From contig NZ_CP023699.1 in the NCBI RefSeq assembly GCF_008704495.1, positions 7,254,001 to 7,318,000 of the forward strand: 64,000 nt of DNA, given 5' to 3'. Below are positions 33,561-41,228 of the stretch, in pieces. The stretch comes from Streptomyces kanamyceticus (GTDB taxonomy: Bacteria; Actinomycetota; Actinomycetes; Streptomycetales; Streptomycetaceae). The notes beneath the pieces were generated by a model. It ran no database searches, was not told where the DNA came from, and worked only from the letters and a program-made list of their open reading frames with translations. How positions within the stretch are numbered: position 1 is the stretch's first letter; each line of letters begins with the position of its first letter. The position numbers and the translations under genes are program-made.

Positions 33561-33588
33561 AGGTTCAACTTGAGAGAGGTGAAGTGCC

Positions 33589-33972
33589 ATGCAGAACAAG
33601 CCGGTTGACGTGAGTCGGCTGGGGTCCATGCGGTGCGTGATCGCACCGGAAGCGCGGGTCACCCCGGAAGGGGAGGTGCGCAGGGACCGGGAGGGAAACC
33701 CGCAGTGGATCACCGGTTTATCGGTGAGACAGGCGGAAGGGCGCCGTACGGACGTGATCCACGTGATCGTGTCCGGCGTCGAGCCGCAGGGCGTGATCGA
33801 GGGCGCGGAGGTGCGGGTCACGGGCCTGTGGGCCAATGAATGGGCGGTGGACGGCCGGACGGGCACATCGTGGCGGGCGGATGCGATCACCCCCGTGTCG
33901 ACGGCGAGTTCGGCGCCCTCGGCCTCGACGTCGTCGGCGGCGGGCGGCCGGGGCAAGGGCGGTGACTCCTGA
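33589..33972 (+). CDS. Conserved AICE protein, possibly OB-fold
   Basis: The product has 127 residues. The body is beta-rich (MRCVIAPEARVTPEGEVRRD, WITGLSVRQAEGRRTDVIHV, GAEVRVTGLWANEWAVDGRTGTSWRADAI) and looks like an OB-fold, single-strand DNA-binding-type protein, ending in a Ser/Ala-rich tail. AAGTGCC and GAGAGAGGTGAAG precede the ATG. First gene of the transfer operon, directly under the KorSA-type operator; its stop overlaps the next start. The fold is an inference. Confidence 0.7.
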   Translation: MQNKPVDVSRLGSMRCVIAPEARVTPEGEVRRDREGNPQWITGLSVRQAEGRRTDVIHVIVSGVEPQGVIEGAEVRVTGLWANEWAVDGRTGTSWRADAITPVSTASSAPSASTSSAAGGRGKGGDS

Positions 33973-34394
33973 TGGATCGCTACTTCTGGCACCTGTCGCC
34001 CTCGCAGGCGCGGGGACTGGCCTGCGTGGTCTGCGGCGTCGACCTGGGCAAGCAGATGCGGCACGTCCCGGTCGGCCGTGACCCGGCCACCGAACAGGAG
34101 GTGTACGCCTGCGCGGAGCCGTGCGCGGTGAGGATCGCGGAGGAGTCGGAACGCCTGGCGCGGGAGATGCGGGAATCGGCGGGACAGGCGGACGACAGCG
34201 GCCTGGGGGCCGACGGCGAGTTCGGGCGCCTGCTGCGGGACCTGCGGATTCTGGTGGGCGCGGAAGCACTCCTCGCGACCGTGGATGACCTGGCCACCCT
34301 CCGGTTCTTGTTGCAGATGGCGGCGGTGCAGTCCGAGCAGGCCATGATCCGCTCGCGCACGCTCCTTGCCCGCATGACGCTGCGGGAGGAGTGA
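33972..34394 (+). CDS. Small conserved AICE protein with a Cys-rich N-terminus
   Basis: The product has 140 residues. Residues 1-55 hold a zinc-ribbon-like set, ACVVCGVDLGK and VYACAEPCAVR (Cys pairs), followed by a long helical region with possible coiled coil (RIAEESERLAREMRESAG, later LRFLLQMAAVQSEQAMI). It overlaps the preceding stop (ATGG/TGATGG) and its own stop overlaps the TraSA ATG. Function is unknown; its place in the transfer operon suggests a DNA-processing accessory. Confidence 0.75.
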   Translation: MDRYFWHLSPSQARGLACVVCGVDLGKQMRHVPVGRDPATEQEVYACAEPCAVRIAEESERLAREMRESAGQADDSGLGADGEFGRLLRDLRILVGAEALLATVDDLATLRFLLQMAAVQSEQAMIRSRTLLARMTLREE

Positions 34395-35731
34395 TGCCCG
34401 GCTCCTTGATCGTCTGGATCCTCTCGGCGCTGCTGACCCTGGGCGCGCTGACCCAGAGCTGGTGGGAGCCCAAGCTGGCAGCGCGGGGCGTCAACACCGC
34501 TGACTGGCCCTGGCGGTGGTGGCTGCTGGGCTACCCCCGGGTCGTCCTACGGATGCGGCTGACGTGGCGGCAGTTGACCTTGCTCAACAACCTCTCGGTC
34601 AGCCACCGCCCGACCGGGCGCCTACTGGGGGACGTGGTGGTGCAAGGTCAGGCGCTGCGCCCCAGGACGCCCCGGTTGCGCATCGCCCGGCCTACCCGCA
34701 ACGGGCTGACCGTCACCGTGCTGCTGCACCCCGGGCAGACCCCCGCGCCGTATTTCGCGGCGGCGGGCGCGATGGAACACGCCTGGCGCGTCTACCGCGT
34801 CCGGGTCGCCTCACCGCGTCGCGGGTTCGTCCAGATCACCGTGATCGCCCTGGACCCGCTGACCGGGGCCCGGCAGCAGGGCCGCACTGATCCGTCCGAA
34901 CTGATGGCGGCGGACGTGGGCACCCTGGAGGACGGCCCGGCCTGGATCATCAACCTGCGGCGGGTGCCGCACTGGCTGGTGACCGGGGCCACCCAAAGCG
35001 GCAAGTCGTCCCTCCTGGCGGCCCTGGTGCGGTCTCTGAGCAGACAGCGGGTCGCCCTGGTCGGCATCGACTGCAAGGGCGGCATGGAACTCGGCCTCTT
35101 CGGGCGGCGGCTGACCAAGCTGGCCACCGACCGCCCACAGGCCCTGGTCCTGCTCCTTCACCTGGTCGAGGAGATCCGCGAGCGCATGGCGCTGTGCCGG
35201 GCCGAAGGTGTGCGCTCCATCTGGGACCTGCCCGAGACCGAGCGTCCGGTGCCGGTCGTCGTGATCGTCGATGAGCTGGCAGAGCTCTACCTGACCGATG
35301 GCTCCCGCGAAGAGCGGGACGAGGCGGAGCAATGCGGCGTACTGCTGCTGCGGCTGACCCAGCTCGGCGCGGCCCTCGGCCTGCACCTGGTCGTGGCCGG
35401 ACAACGGGTCGGCTCCGATCTTGGCCCCCGGGTCACCGCGCTGCGGGCCCAGCTCGGCGGCCGCATCGCACACCGGGCCCACGACGAGGCGTCGGCACAG
35501 ATGACGCTGGGCGACATCAACCCGGACGCGGTGATCGTCGCGCAGACCATCACCGAAGACGAGAAAGGCGTAGCGGTCTACGCCTCGGGCGGCCAGTGGG
35601 TACGCGCCCGCTCGCACCTCGTCACGGCGTCCGACGTCGCGGCCATCGCCACTGCCCCGGCCCCGGCAGACCCGTTCCTGCGGGACCGGCCGGTTCCGGT
35701 CGCCGTGCAGAAAGGAGGGACGGCGCCATGA
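34394..35731 (+). CDS. traSA: FtsK/SpoIIIE-type conjugative translocase, TraSA-like
   Basis: The product has 445 residues. An N-terminal hydrophobic stretch (SLIVWILSALLTLGALT) anchors it. Walker A is GATQSGKS at 198-205 and Walker B VPVVVIVDELAEL at 287-299, followed by LTQLGAALGLHLVVAGQRVG, typical of the FtsK-HerA motor. In Streptomyces a single such protein moves double-stranded DNA between hyphae. The ATG at 34394 overlaps the preceding stop, with GGGAGGAG as ribosome site. The following Spd-like gene starts inside its stop. The operon is probably under KorSA-type control. Confidence 0.93.
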   Translation: MPGSLIVWILSALLTLGALTQSWWEPKLAARGVNTADWPWRWWLLGYPRVVLRMRLTWRQLTLLNNLSVSHRPTGRLLGDVVVQGQALRPRTPRLRIARPTRNGLTVTVLLHPGQTPAPYFAAAGAMEHAWRVYRVRVASPRRGFVQITVIALDPLTGARQQGRTDPSELMAADVGTLEDGPAWIINLRRVPHWLVTGATQSGKSSLLAALVRSLSRQRVALVGIDCKGGMELGLFGRRLTKLATDRPQALVLLLHLVEEIRERMALCRAEGVRSIWDLPETERPVPVVVIVDELAELYLTDGSREERDEAEQCGVLLLRLTQLGAALGLHLVVAGQRVGSDLGPRVTALRAQLGGRIAHRAHDEASAQMTLGDINPDAVIVAQTITEDEKGVAVYASGGQWVRARSHLVTASDVAAIATAPAPADPFLRDRPVPVAVQKGGTAP

Positions 35732-35919
35732 CGGAAAGCACGATCGTCATCATTGATCTCTTCCTGGTGCTGTACGCGTTCATGCTCGCGCGGTCCAGGG
35801 AGATCAAGACACATCAGGTGATCTTGATTGGGCTCTGCGGATTCCTGATGGCCATGACGCCCTTCGGCTATCCGGTCTGGTGGACCTTCCTGTTCATCGG
35901 CAACCACCTATTCGCCTGA
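35728..35919 (+). CDS. Small Spd-like membrane protein
   Basis: The product has 63 residues and two membrane helices: residues about 6-22 (VIIDLFLVLYAFMLARS) and about 31-55 (VILIGLCGFLMAMTPFGYPVWW). AAAGGAGGG precedes ATG 35728, which overlaps the TraSA stop. Small membrane proteins after tra in Streptomyces elements are the Spd (spread) proteins that aid intramycelial plasmid spread; no sequence motif proves this. Confidence 0.7.
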   Translation: MTESTIVIIDLFLVLYAFMLARSREIKTHQVILIGLCGFLMAMTPFGYPVWWTFLFIGNHLFA

Positions 35920-35941
35920 CGCTCAACAGAGGGGAAGCGCA

Positions 35942-36124
35942 ATGGAGTTCCACACCCTCAATCGGTCGGTCGTAGCGGTCGTATGCAAGCGGCCCGTGAT
36001 CGCTGGGCGCGTCTGCAAGGTGACCCGGAAGCAAGACGGCAAGCGAATCAACGGATACGTCCCGGCGCAGTGCGCCAGTCCGTACGGGACCGATCCGGCC
36101 TCAAAACGGGCCAGTCCTCACTGA
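35942..36124 (+). CDS. Small basic hypothetical protein of the element
   Basis: The product has 60 residues, starting MEFHTLNRSVVAVVCKRP and containing VCKVTRKQDGKRINGYVPAQ. It has Cys at about 15, 25 and 44. The ribosome site GAGGGGAAGCGCA is good. I do not recognise the family. The phrase KRINGY is also encoded, in the same sense, downstream of repSA at 37845-37862 through a shared 12-mer (ATCAACGGATAC). Confidence 0.55.
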   Translation: MEFHTLNRSVVAVVCKRPVIAGRVCKVTRKQDGKRINGYVPAQCASPYGTDPASKRASPH

Positions 36125-36217
36125 GGTGTGAAATCCAGAATTGACGCTCTCACTCACCGAATATTTCTCTGCTGCGCATCTTTGCCATAGCTGAGCCACG
36201 ACATATCAGGAGCTGCC

Positions 36218-36307
36218 ATGACCGCTGTGCCTACCCCTCGCGAAAGGGGACCTCCGCATGTATCCGACCACCGACAAGGCGCGGCGTTCAGTGCTCGATC
36301 AGGCTGA
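36218..36307 (+). CDS. Possible 29-residue leader frame overlapping the repSA start
   Basis: ATG 36218 follows CAGGAGCTGCC, a better ribosome site than many in the element. The frame begins MTAVPTPRERGPPHVS and stops at 36307, after the repSA start (36258) in another phase. Such overlap would couple translation of repSA to that of the leader. It has no other support. Confidence 0.35.
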   Translation: MTAVPTPRERGPPHVSDHRQGAAFSARSG

Positions 36308-37700
36308 GCGTCTGCGCCTTCTCTCATCCACCGAGCGCGATCTGATCCGGCTCGTACATGAGCCGGGATTCCCGCGCTGGCTCGAACAGATCCAAGCCAC
36401 CGGCGGCTGTGCCCACCCCATCTACCTGAGCGGGCACACCACCGTGCGCGACGCGTTCACCGGGACCGTGCTGCGCCACTACGACACCAGCGGCGAGCCT
36501 GGCGGGCGGATGCCGGTCCGCTGCCGCAACCGCCGCGCATCCCGCTGCCAGCCGTGTGCACGCCTGCATGCGGGCGACACCTTCCACCTCGTCCGTGCGG
36601 GCCTGGTCGGCGGCAAGGGCGTCGCTGACCGCGTGCAGTTGCACCCCCGGCTCTTCGTCACCCTGACCGCTCCCTCCTTCGGCAGCGTGCACCGGTCCGG
36701 CACTGCCAACTCGGCCTACTGCCACCCCCGGCGCGAGGGCGGGCAATGCTCACATGGGCGGCCGCTGGGATGCGGCAGGCAGCACTCAGACACTGACCCG
36801 GCACTAGGTCAGCCGCTCTGCCCGGACTGCTACGACTACACGGGCCACGTCCTCTGGCACGCGTCCGCTGGCCTCTTGTGGAGCCGCTACGTCCACACCG
36901 TGCGGCGGCACCTGGCCTCGGCCGCAGGCATCACACAGACCCGGCTTCGCGAGCACCTGACGCTCTCCTTCGCCAAGGTCGCCGAGTACCAAAAGCGCGG
37001 GGCAGTGCACTTCCATGCCGTCGTCCGTCTGGACGGTCCACTCGGTCCTGCATCGCCCCCACCCTTGTGGGCCACGACCGAGCTCCTGGAAGCCGCCGTG
37101 CGGTCCGCTGCGGCCTCTGTAGAGGTCCGTACGCCCTACTCTCCGGCGACTGGTGAGCGGGTCATCCGCTGGGGCGTCCAGCTCGACGTGCACGCGATCC
37201 GCAGTAGGGCCTTCGCAGGATCCGCGGTGACCGATGATGCCGTCGCGGCCTACGTCGCCAAGTACGTATCCAAGTCTGTCGGCGACGCGGGCGGCATCGA
37301 CCGCCGGATCACGGACGTCGACAGCATCCGCCTGGCTCCGGTCAACGCCCATCTTCGCGCCCTCATGGGCACCTGCTGGCGCCTGGGCGGCCTGCCCGAA
37401 CTGACAGACCTGAACCTCCGCTCCTGGACTCACACCCTCGGCTTCCGAGGCCACGTCCTCACCAAATCCCGCCGCTACTCCACCACTTACGGCGAACTCC
37501 GCACCGCACGGGCCCGACACCGCAGCCAGACTGCACCGCTCGACCTGGAAGGTACGACGGTCACGGAATCGGCCTGGCGCTACGTCGGCTCGGGGCACTC
37601 CCTGGCGGAAGCCGAACTAGCGGCAGGCATCGCAGAGGACCATGCCCGTGGTCGTGACCTGGCTAGAGAGGCTAGGGCGTGGGGCCATGACCAGCGGTAA
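36258..37700 (+). CDS. repSA: RepSA-type rolling-circle replication initiator
   Basis: The product has 480 residues. An N-terminal cysteine set (CRNRRASRCQPC around 89-100, later CGRQH and CPDCYDY) probably binds zinc. The HUH-type motif is GAVHFHAVVRLDG, with HFH at 251-253. The C-terminal block VAAYVAKYVSKSVG supplies the Yx3K active-site region. Its relatives in pSAM2 drive replication of the excised circle. GAAAGGGGACCTCCGC precedes ATG 36258. It is placed, as usual in AICEs, between transfer and integration genes. Confidence 0.92.
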   Translation: MYPTTDKARRSVLDQAERLRLLSSTERDLIRLVHEPGFPRWLEQIQATGGCAHPIYLSGHTTVRDAFTGTVLRHYDTSGEPGGRMPVRCRNRRASRCQPCARLHAGDTFHLVRAGLVGGKGVADRVQLHPRLFVTLTAPSFGSVHRSGTANSAYCHPRREGGQCSHGRPLGCGRQHSDTDPALGQPLCPDCYDYTGHVLWHASAGLLWSRYVHTVRRHLASAAGITQTRLREHLTLSFAKVAEYQKRGAVHFHAVVRLDGPLGPASPPPLWATTELLEAAVRSAAASVEVRTPYSPATGERVIRWGVQLDVHAIRSRAFAGSAVTDDAVAAYVAKYVSKSVGDAGGIDRRITDVDSIRLAPVNAHLRALMGTCWRLGGLPELTDLNLRSWTHTLGFRGHVLTKSRRYSTTYGELRTARARHRSQTAPLDLEGTTVTESAWRYVGSGHSLAEAELAAGIAEDHARGRDLAREARAWGHDQR

Positions 37701-37926
37701 TGGCGAGGCGGGCGCTTCACCGTGCTGCCCGTCGTGGAAATGCGGATGTGGTAACTCCGATGATCCCGGAACTGATCTCCATCCATATCGAGAAAACGAT
37801 CTCAAGGTCATTTGGAGGGCGACCGAGGAACCAGGGTCGAAAGCGGCGCATCAACGGATACTTGAAATCCTCTTTGAGGCCCGACCCGGCGACTGTTCCT
37901 CTACAGTTGACGAATCGCATGGGTGA
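37687..37926 (+). CDS. Doubtful small frame in the excisionase position
   Basis: Between repSA and the integrase, where AICEs normally encode Xis, no MerR-like excisionase is visible. ATG 37687 opens a 79-residue frame (KVIWRATEEPGSKAAHQRIL in its middle). Third-position GC is only about half, low for this genome. A second frame from ATG 37700 has better codon use but runs 250 bases into the integrase gene. One of them may encode a recombination directionality factor. I am not sure that either is a gene. Confidence 0.3.
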   Translation: MTSGNGEAGASPCCPSWKCGCGNSDDPGTDLHPYRENDLKVIWRATEEPGSKAAHQRILEILFEARPGDCSSTVDESHG

Positions 37927-37977
37927 CCCCGGCGGTGGGCCAACACCCCGGGGTCCGGCCAGTCTGGAGGGACTGAC

Positions 37978-40062
37978 ATGGGAAACTCTGTCACATCTGC
38001 GATCGACGTTGAGGCCCAAGCGCGCGACAGCGCTGCACCCGTTTACAACGCAGTGGACTACCTGCGGGTTTCCACCGGTCAACAGGTTGATGGGTACGGC
38101 ATCGCCTACACAGGGGATGAGACAGCCGCGTACATCGCGCGCAAGGGCTGGCGCCACGTCGACACCTTCAAGGATGAAGGGGAGTCGGGCACGCTCCCGT
38201 GGGACGAGCGGCCGAGGGCGACAGACATCATGAATCTGGCCCTAGGGAAGAACTGCCCTTTCAATATGGTCGTGGTCTATGAGACTCGGGCAGTGGGTCG
38301 TAAGAATCGGGTCTTCTGGGAATGGGTGTGGAAGCTGCAAGACCTCGGTGTCTATGTCGCCATCGTGGATGACGACATAGACAACACGACCGAGGACGGC
38401 GAAGAGCGAATGCGTGAGAAGGCGGACGAAGCCTTCAAGGAACTCAATCGAATACGGAAGAGGACTCAAGGCGGGATTCAGAAGAAGGCCCGAATGGGTG
38501 GCTACGTGGGTGGTGCATCCCGCTACGGGTACCGCATCGAGAACAAGGGAGTTAAAGGCAAGCAGCGCCAAGTAATCGACGCCTGCGACGGGGGCGAGAA
38601 ATGCTCTCGCTCTGACGTTTGCACGGCCTTACATGAGGCAGTTGTCCTACGCAGGGGGCGTGTTCTGGTCGTCAAGTACAAAGGGAACTGGCGGCGAACG
38701 GTCCGAACTCTCAATGCCGAGGGGCTGGTAACTCGTTCCGGGAAACCCTGGAGTGAGCCAAACTTCCGGTCTCGCTTGCTCGATGAGGACCTACTTGAGG
38801 CGCGTTATGTGTTCCGTGGTAAGAGTGCAATAAAAGACCCAGATGGTGTGCCCGTGTGGGGTGAAACATGCGTGATCCCGCTTGCCCCGATGTTCACGCC
38901 CGAAGAAGTATTGGAGCTTCGGCGCGCTACAGAGAAGCCTAGGCGCGTGTACTCGCAGGGGCGGGTTTACCTGCTCACTGGCAGTATCAAAAGCCAGTGT
39001 GGCAAGCACTATGTTGGCTGCTCTCCGCAGAGTGAACCATCGGCCCATTATCTCTGTGCCGGTAAGCGAGAGGCTTATCCGGGGACGCCCGCCTGCTCAT
39101 GCCCGCAACTCTACGCAGAGGGAATCGAAGACTGGGCTTGGGGGAGCGTCTGCGACTTCTTCCGAGACGGGAAAAGGCTCCAAGCGCTATCCGACGAGTG
39201 GATGGGGCGCGCGGAAGAGCGCAAAGTGGACTTTGCTTCCCGACTGGCTGAGTTGGACCAGAAGATCGCTGAACAAGAGAGCACGATCGACATCACGATG
39301 GCCGTGGCCGCGCAGCAAGCGGCTAGGAGAGGGCTCTCACCGGGTGAAGCTCAGGCGGCGGTCAATCGAGCGATCAAGCCGCTCAACGACGGCTTGGACG
39401 AGTTGGAGCGGAGCCGGGCAACGGTGGCCGGTTGGCAAGAGGCGGCGTCTCTGGAAGATCAGCGGGGGCGGAGTCTTCAGGTGCTGGCGCGGAGGGCTCG
39501 GGGGAGGTTGGAGCACTTCTCTGCGGAGGAGAAGCAGGAATTCTTCAGCTTGCTCAACACCGAGATCGTGATTACCGGTCCGCCCCCGGGCATGCATCGT
39601 GGACTCGTCTGTCCCGTAGGGGAGTGGTTCCGCACCCATAAGCGTCCGGTGCCGACACTGTGCGACTGCGCGTGGGAGCGCGTCATGGAGTCGGAGGGGT
39701 TCGCAGGTGGCGGTGTCGTGCCGCGCCAGAAGGGCGGGCTTGCTCCTCGGACGGCGCTGGAAGCCTTCCTCAAGAAGGCTCGCACTGGCGCCTCGTGGCC
39801 CGAGTTGGACGCTGAGCACGGCTCCACGGGCCTCATCGGGCACTGGAAGCGGTGGCGTTCCTCAGGGCGCTGGGAGCGGGTTATGGGCGCCCTGGAGGGC
39901 GCCTGTCAGACAGTTCCGGTAGCGCGGGCTCATCCTCTCCCGCCCATGCAGATGACGGGAGAGGTACGGCCTGGGGTGCTCCTCCTCGCTATGAGCGAGG
40001 CGGGCGACCGCCCTTCACACCCTTCGGCATCGGCCCCTTCGGCAGCGGCATGTTCGACATAA
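37978..40062 (+). CDS. int: Large serine recombinase (element integrase)
   Basis: The product has 694 residues as integrated. The resolvase-like catalytic domain begins NAVDYLRVSTGQQ with nucleophile Ser32; the Arg in YETRAVGRKNR fits the active site. The recombinase domain follows (GGYVGGASRYGYRI), then a zinc ribbon (CGKHYVGC, YLCAGK, CSCPQL) and a coiled coil (SRLAELDQKIAEQESTID). GGAGGGACTGAC gives a strong start. The last codons run through attR into host DNA, so the final six residues are host-encoded. In the excised circle the tail would differ. No separate directionality factor is evident. Confidence 0.95.
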   Translation: MGNSVTSAIDVEAQARDSAAPVYNAVDYLRVSTGQQVDGYGIAYTGDETAAYIARKGWRHVDTFKDEGESGTLPWDERPRATDIMNLALGKNCPFNMVVVYETRAVGRKNRVFWEWVWKLQDLGVYVAIVDDDIDNTTEDGEERMREKADEAFKELNRIRKRTQGGIQKKARMGGYVGGASRYGYRIENKGVKGKQRQVIDACDGGEKCSRSDVCTALHEAVVLRRGRVLVVKYKGNWRRTVRTLNAEGLVTRSGKPWSEPNFRSRLLDEDLLEARYVFRGKSAIKDPDGVPVWGETCVIPLAPMFTPEEVLELRRATEKPRRVYSQGRVYLLTGSIKSQCGKHYVGCSPQSEPSAHYLCAGKREAYPGTPACSCPQLYAEGIEDWAWGSVCDFFRDGKRLQALSDEWMGRAEERKVDFASRLAELDQKIAEQESTIDITMAVAAQQAARRGLSPGEAQAAVNRAIKPLNDGLDELERSRATVAGWQEAASLEDQRGRSLQVLARRARGRLEHFSAEEKQEFFSLLNTEIVITGPPPGMHRGLVCPVGEWFRTHKRPVPTLCDCAWERVMESEGFAGGGVVPRQKGGLAPRTALEAFLKKARTGASWPELDAEHGSTGLIGHWKRWRSSGRWERVMGALEGACQTVPVARAHPLPPMQMTGEVRPGVLLLAMSEAGDRPSHPSASAPSAAACST

Positions 40063-40690
40063 GATCACCCATCGCGCGCAGCCGGTCGTTGGTCGCCGTG
40101 ACCTGCGGTCCTGTCAGTACGCGGGGGAGCTTCAGGAGCGTGGTGCGCAGCTTCTTCAGGGAGACCGTGTCGTCCGTGGTGCCGACGATGACGTCGTGCA
40201 CCGGGACGTCCGCGACGATGCGCGCCATCTTCTTCTTCTCGGCGGCCAGCAGGCCCTTGACCCGGTTCGGGTTGCCCTCGGCCACCAGGACGATGCCCGC
40301 CTTGCCGACGGTGCGGTGCACCACGTCCTGGCTGCGGTTCATCGCGATCGCCGGGGTCGTCGTCCAGCCGCGGCCGATCTTGTCGAGCACCGCGGCGGCC
40401 GCACCGGGCTGGCCTTCCATCTGCCCGAAGGCGGCACGCTCGGCCCTGCGTCCGAAGACGATCGCCATCGCGAGGAAGGCGAGCAGGAATCCGAGAATGC
40501 CCAGGTAGACCGGGTGACCGAGCCAGAAGCCGATCGCGAGGAAGACACCAAAGGTGACGATTCCCACAGCCGCGATGATGAGGCCGATCTTCGAGTCGGC
40601 CCGCCGGGTCATCTTGTAGGTGAGGGCAATCTGCTTGAGTCGCCCTGGTTCCGCGGCCGAAGCCGCCGCGGTGGTTTCCTTCCTCGCCAT
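39989..40690 (-). CDS. DUF4191 membrane protein, with C-terminus replaced by the element
   Basis: The product has 233 residues. Two membrane helices lie at about 36-55 and 61-78 (LIIAAVGIVTFGVFLAIGFWL, YLGILGFLLAFLAMAIVFG), followed by a cytosolic domain with GWTTTPAIAMNRSQDVVHRTVG. It is conserved beside glnA in Streptomyces. The element inserted in the last codons: the original end ARMPRGGPKMK is left at 25634-25670, and the element supplies VKGGRPPRS instead. Because the replaced part is only a tail, function is probably kept. It overlaps the integrase gene by 74 bp, tail to tail. Confidence 0.93.
   Translation of the reverse strand: MARKETTAAASAAEPGRLKQIALTYKMTRRADSKIGLIIAAVGIVTFGVFLAIGFWLGHPVYLGILGFLLAFLAMAIVFGRRAERAAFGQMEGQPGAAAAVLDKIGRGWTTTPAIAMNRSQDVVHRTVGKAGIVLVAEGNPNRVKGLLAAEKKKMARIVADVPVHDVIVGTTDDTVSLKKLRTTLLKLPRVLTGPQVTATNDRLRAMGDLMSNMPLPKGPMPKGVKGGRPPRS
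40020..40042. other. attR core
   Basis: The 23-mer starting CCCTTCGGCATCGGCCCC matches attL except at position 12. It lies inside both the integrase gene (forward) and the DUF4191 gene (reverse), so each protein changes on integration. Confidence 0.9.
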
Positions 40691-40720
40691 GCGGTGAAGT
40701 CTACGTGCCCCCGGTACCGA

Positions 40721-40924
40721 CTACGACGTGCGGGTTGTCACGGCCTCTTCAAGCACGCGCTGCGCCTCGACCCGGTCCTTGGCGCGGCGCCGGTCCTCGA
40801 GCACGGAAGTCCAGGCGTTGCGGCGTGCGGTGCGCTGGCCGCCGCTCATCAGAAGCGACTCGACGGCGCGCAGGGCGTCGGTGACGGACGGGATCGCGGT
40901 GGCGCGTACGGGCGCGGCCTGCAT
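40721..40924 (-). CDS. Small conserved Streptomyces protein
   Basis: The product has 67 residues: MQAAPVRATAIPSVTDALRA, then SGGQRTARRNAWTSVLEDRR and a basic helical tail. It is conserved between DUF4191 and lipA in Streptomyces (S. coelicolor SCO2195, from memory). CAGGAGGGCCCC precedes the ATG. A basic alpha-helical structure is likely; the function is unknown. Confidence 0.8.
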   Translation of the reverse strand: MQAAPVRATAIPSVTDALRAVESLLMSGGQRTARRNAWTSVLEDRRRAKDRVEAQRVLEEAVTTRTS

Positions 40925-41076
40925 GATGGGGCCCTCCTGGGGAGCGGCTCGGGTGGGGGGAGCGGCTATGGGTAAGGCTGTACGTGCGGTAATTCCAGGG
41001 TCACTGATTGGTGTTACCAGGGCGTGACCGACCGGTCAAACACCGATGAAACCTTGACGCGGGGGCCCAAAACGCT

Positions 41077-41127
41077 GACGCGGCCCATACGGTCCCGTTC
41101 ACCTGCGGGGATCGTATGGGCCGCGTC
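41077..41127. terminator. Terminator downstream of lipA
   Basis: Arms of 15 bp at 41077-41091 (GACGCGGCCCATACG) and 41113-41127 pair perfectly around a 21-base loop, about 100 bp past the lipA stop. Confidence 0.85.
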
Positions 41128-41228
41128 ATTACGGCCACTACTGGGTGGTAGTCACTTGTGCGCCGATTCACACAGTGTGTGCGTGCCCGGCATGTGCCCG
41201 CGTCACGCGGAGCACGACGGCGCTCGCG

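Larger units (their letters stand above)
25671..40042 (+). mobile_element. Integrated AICE of about 14.35 kb with a serine integrase
   Basis: The element lies between att cores at 25671-25693 and 40020-40042. From left to right it carries cargo (NTPase-repeat protein, DUF397/DUF5753 pair), a NUDIX-like fusion, an SH3 secreted protein, small zinc proteins, a GntR repressor, two small conserved proteins, TraSA, a Spd-like protein, RepSA and a large serine recombinase. This is the replication-transfer-repressor set of actinomycete integrative and conjugative elements such as pSAM2. Those usually use a tyrosine integrase and a tRNA site; here the site is the 3' end of a DUF4191 gene. Upstream and downstream chromosome (RDD, DUF4191) is normally adjacent in Streptomyces. 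Confidence 0.92.

Noticed and set aside
37700..38233. Frame of 177 codons from ATG 37700
   Set aside because: It overlaps the well-supported integrase by about 250 bp and lacks a ribosome site; mentioned only as an alternative to the doubtful 37687 frame.
25671..40042. tRNA gene as attachment site
   Set aside because: AICEs typically use tRNA genes, so I looked for a tRNA at both ends. Neither flank shows a cloverleaf or CCA-adjacent T-arm. The core lies in a protein-coding gene end.
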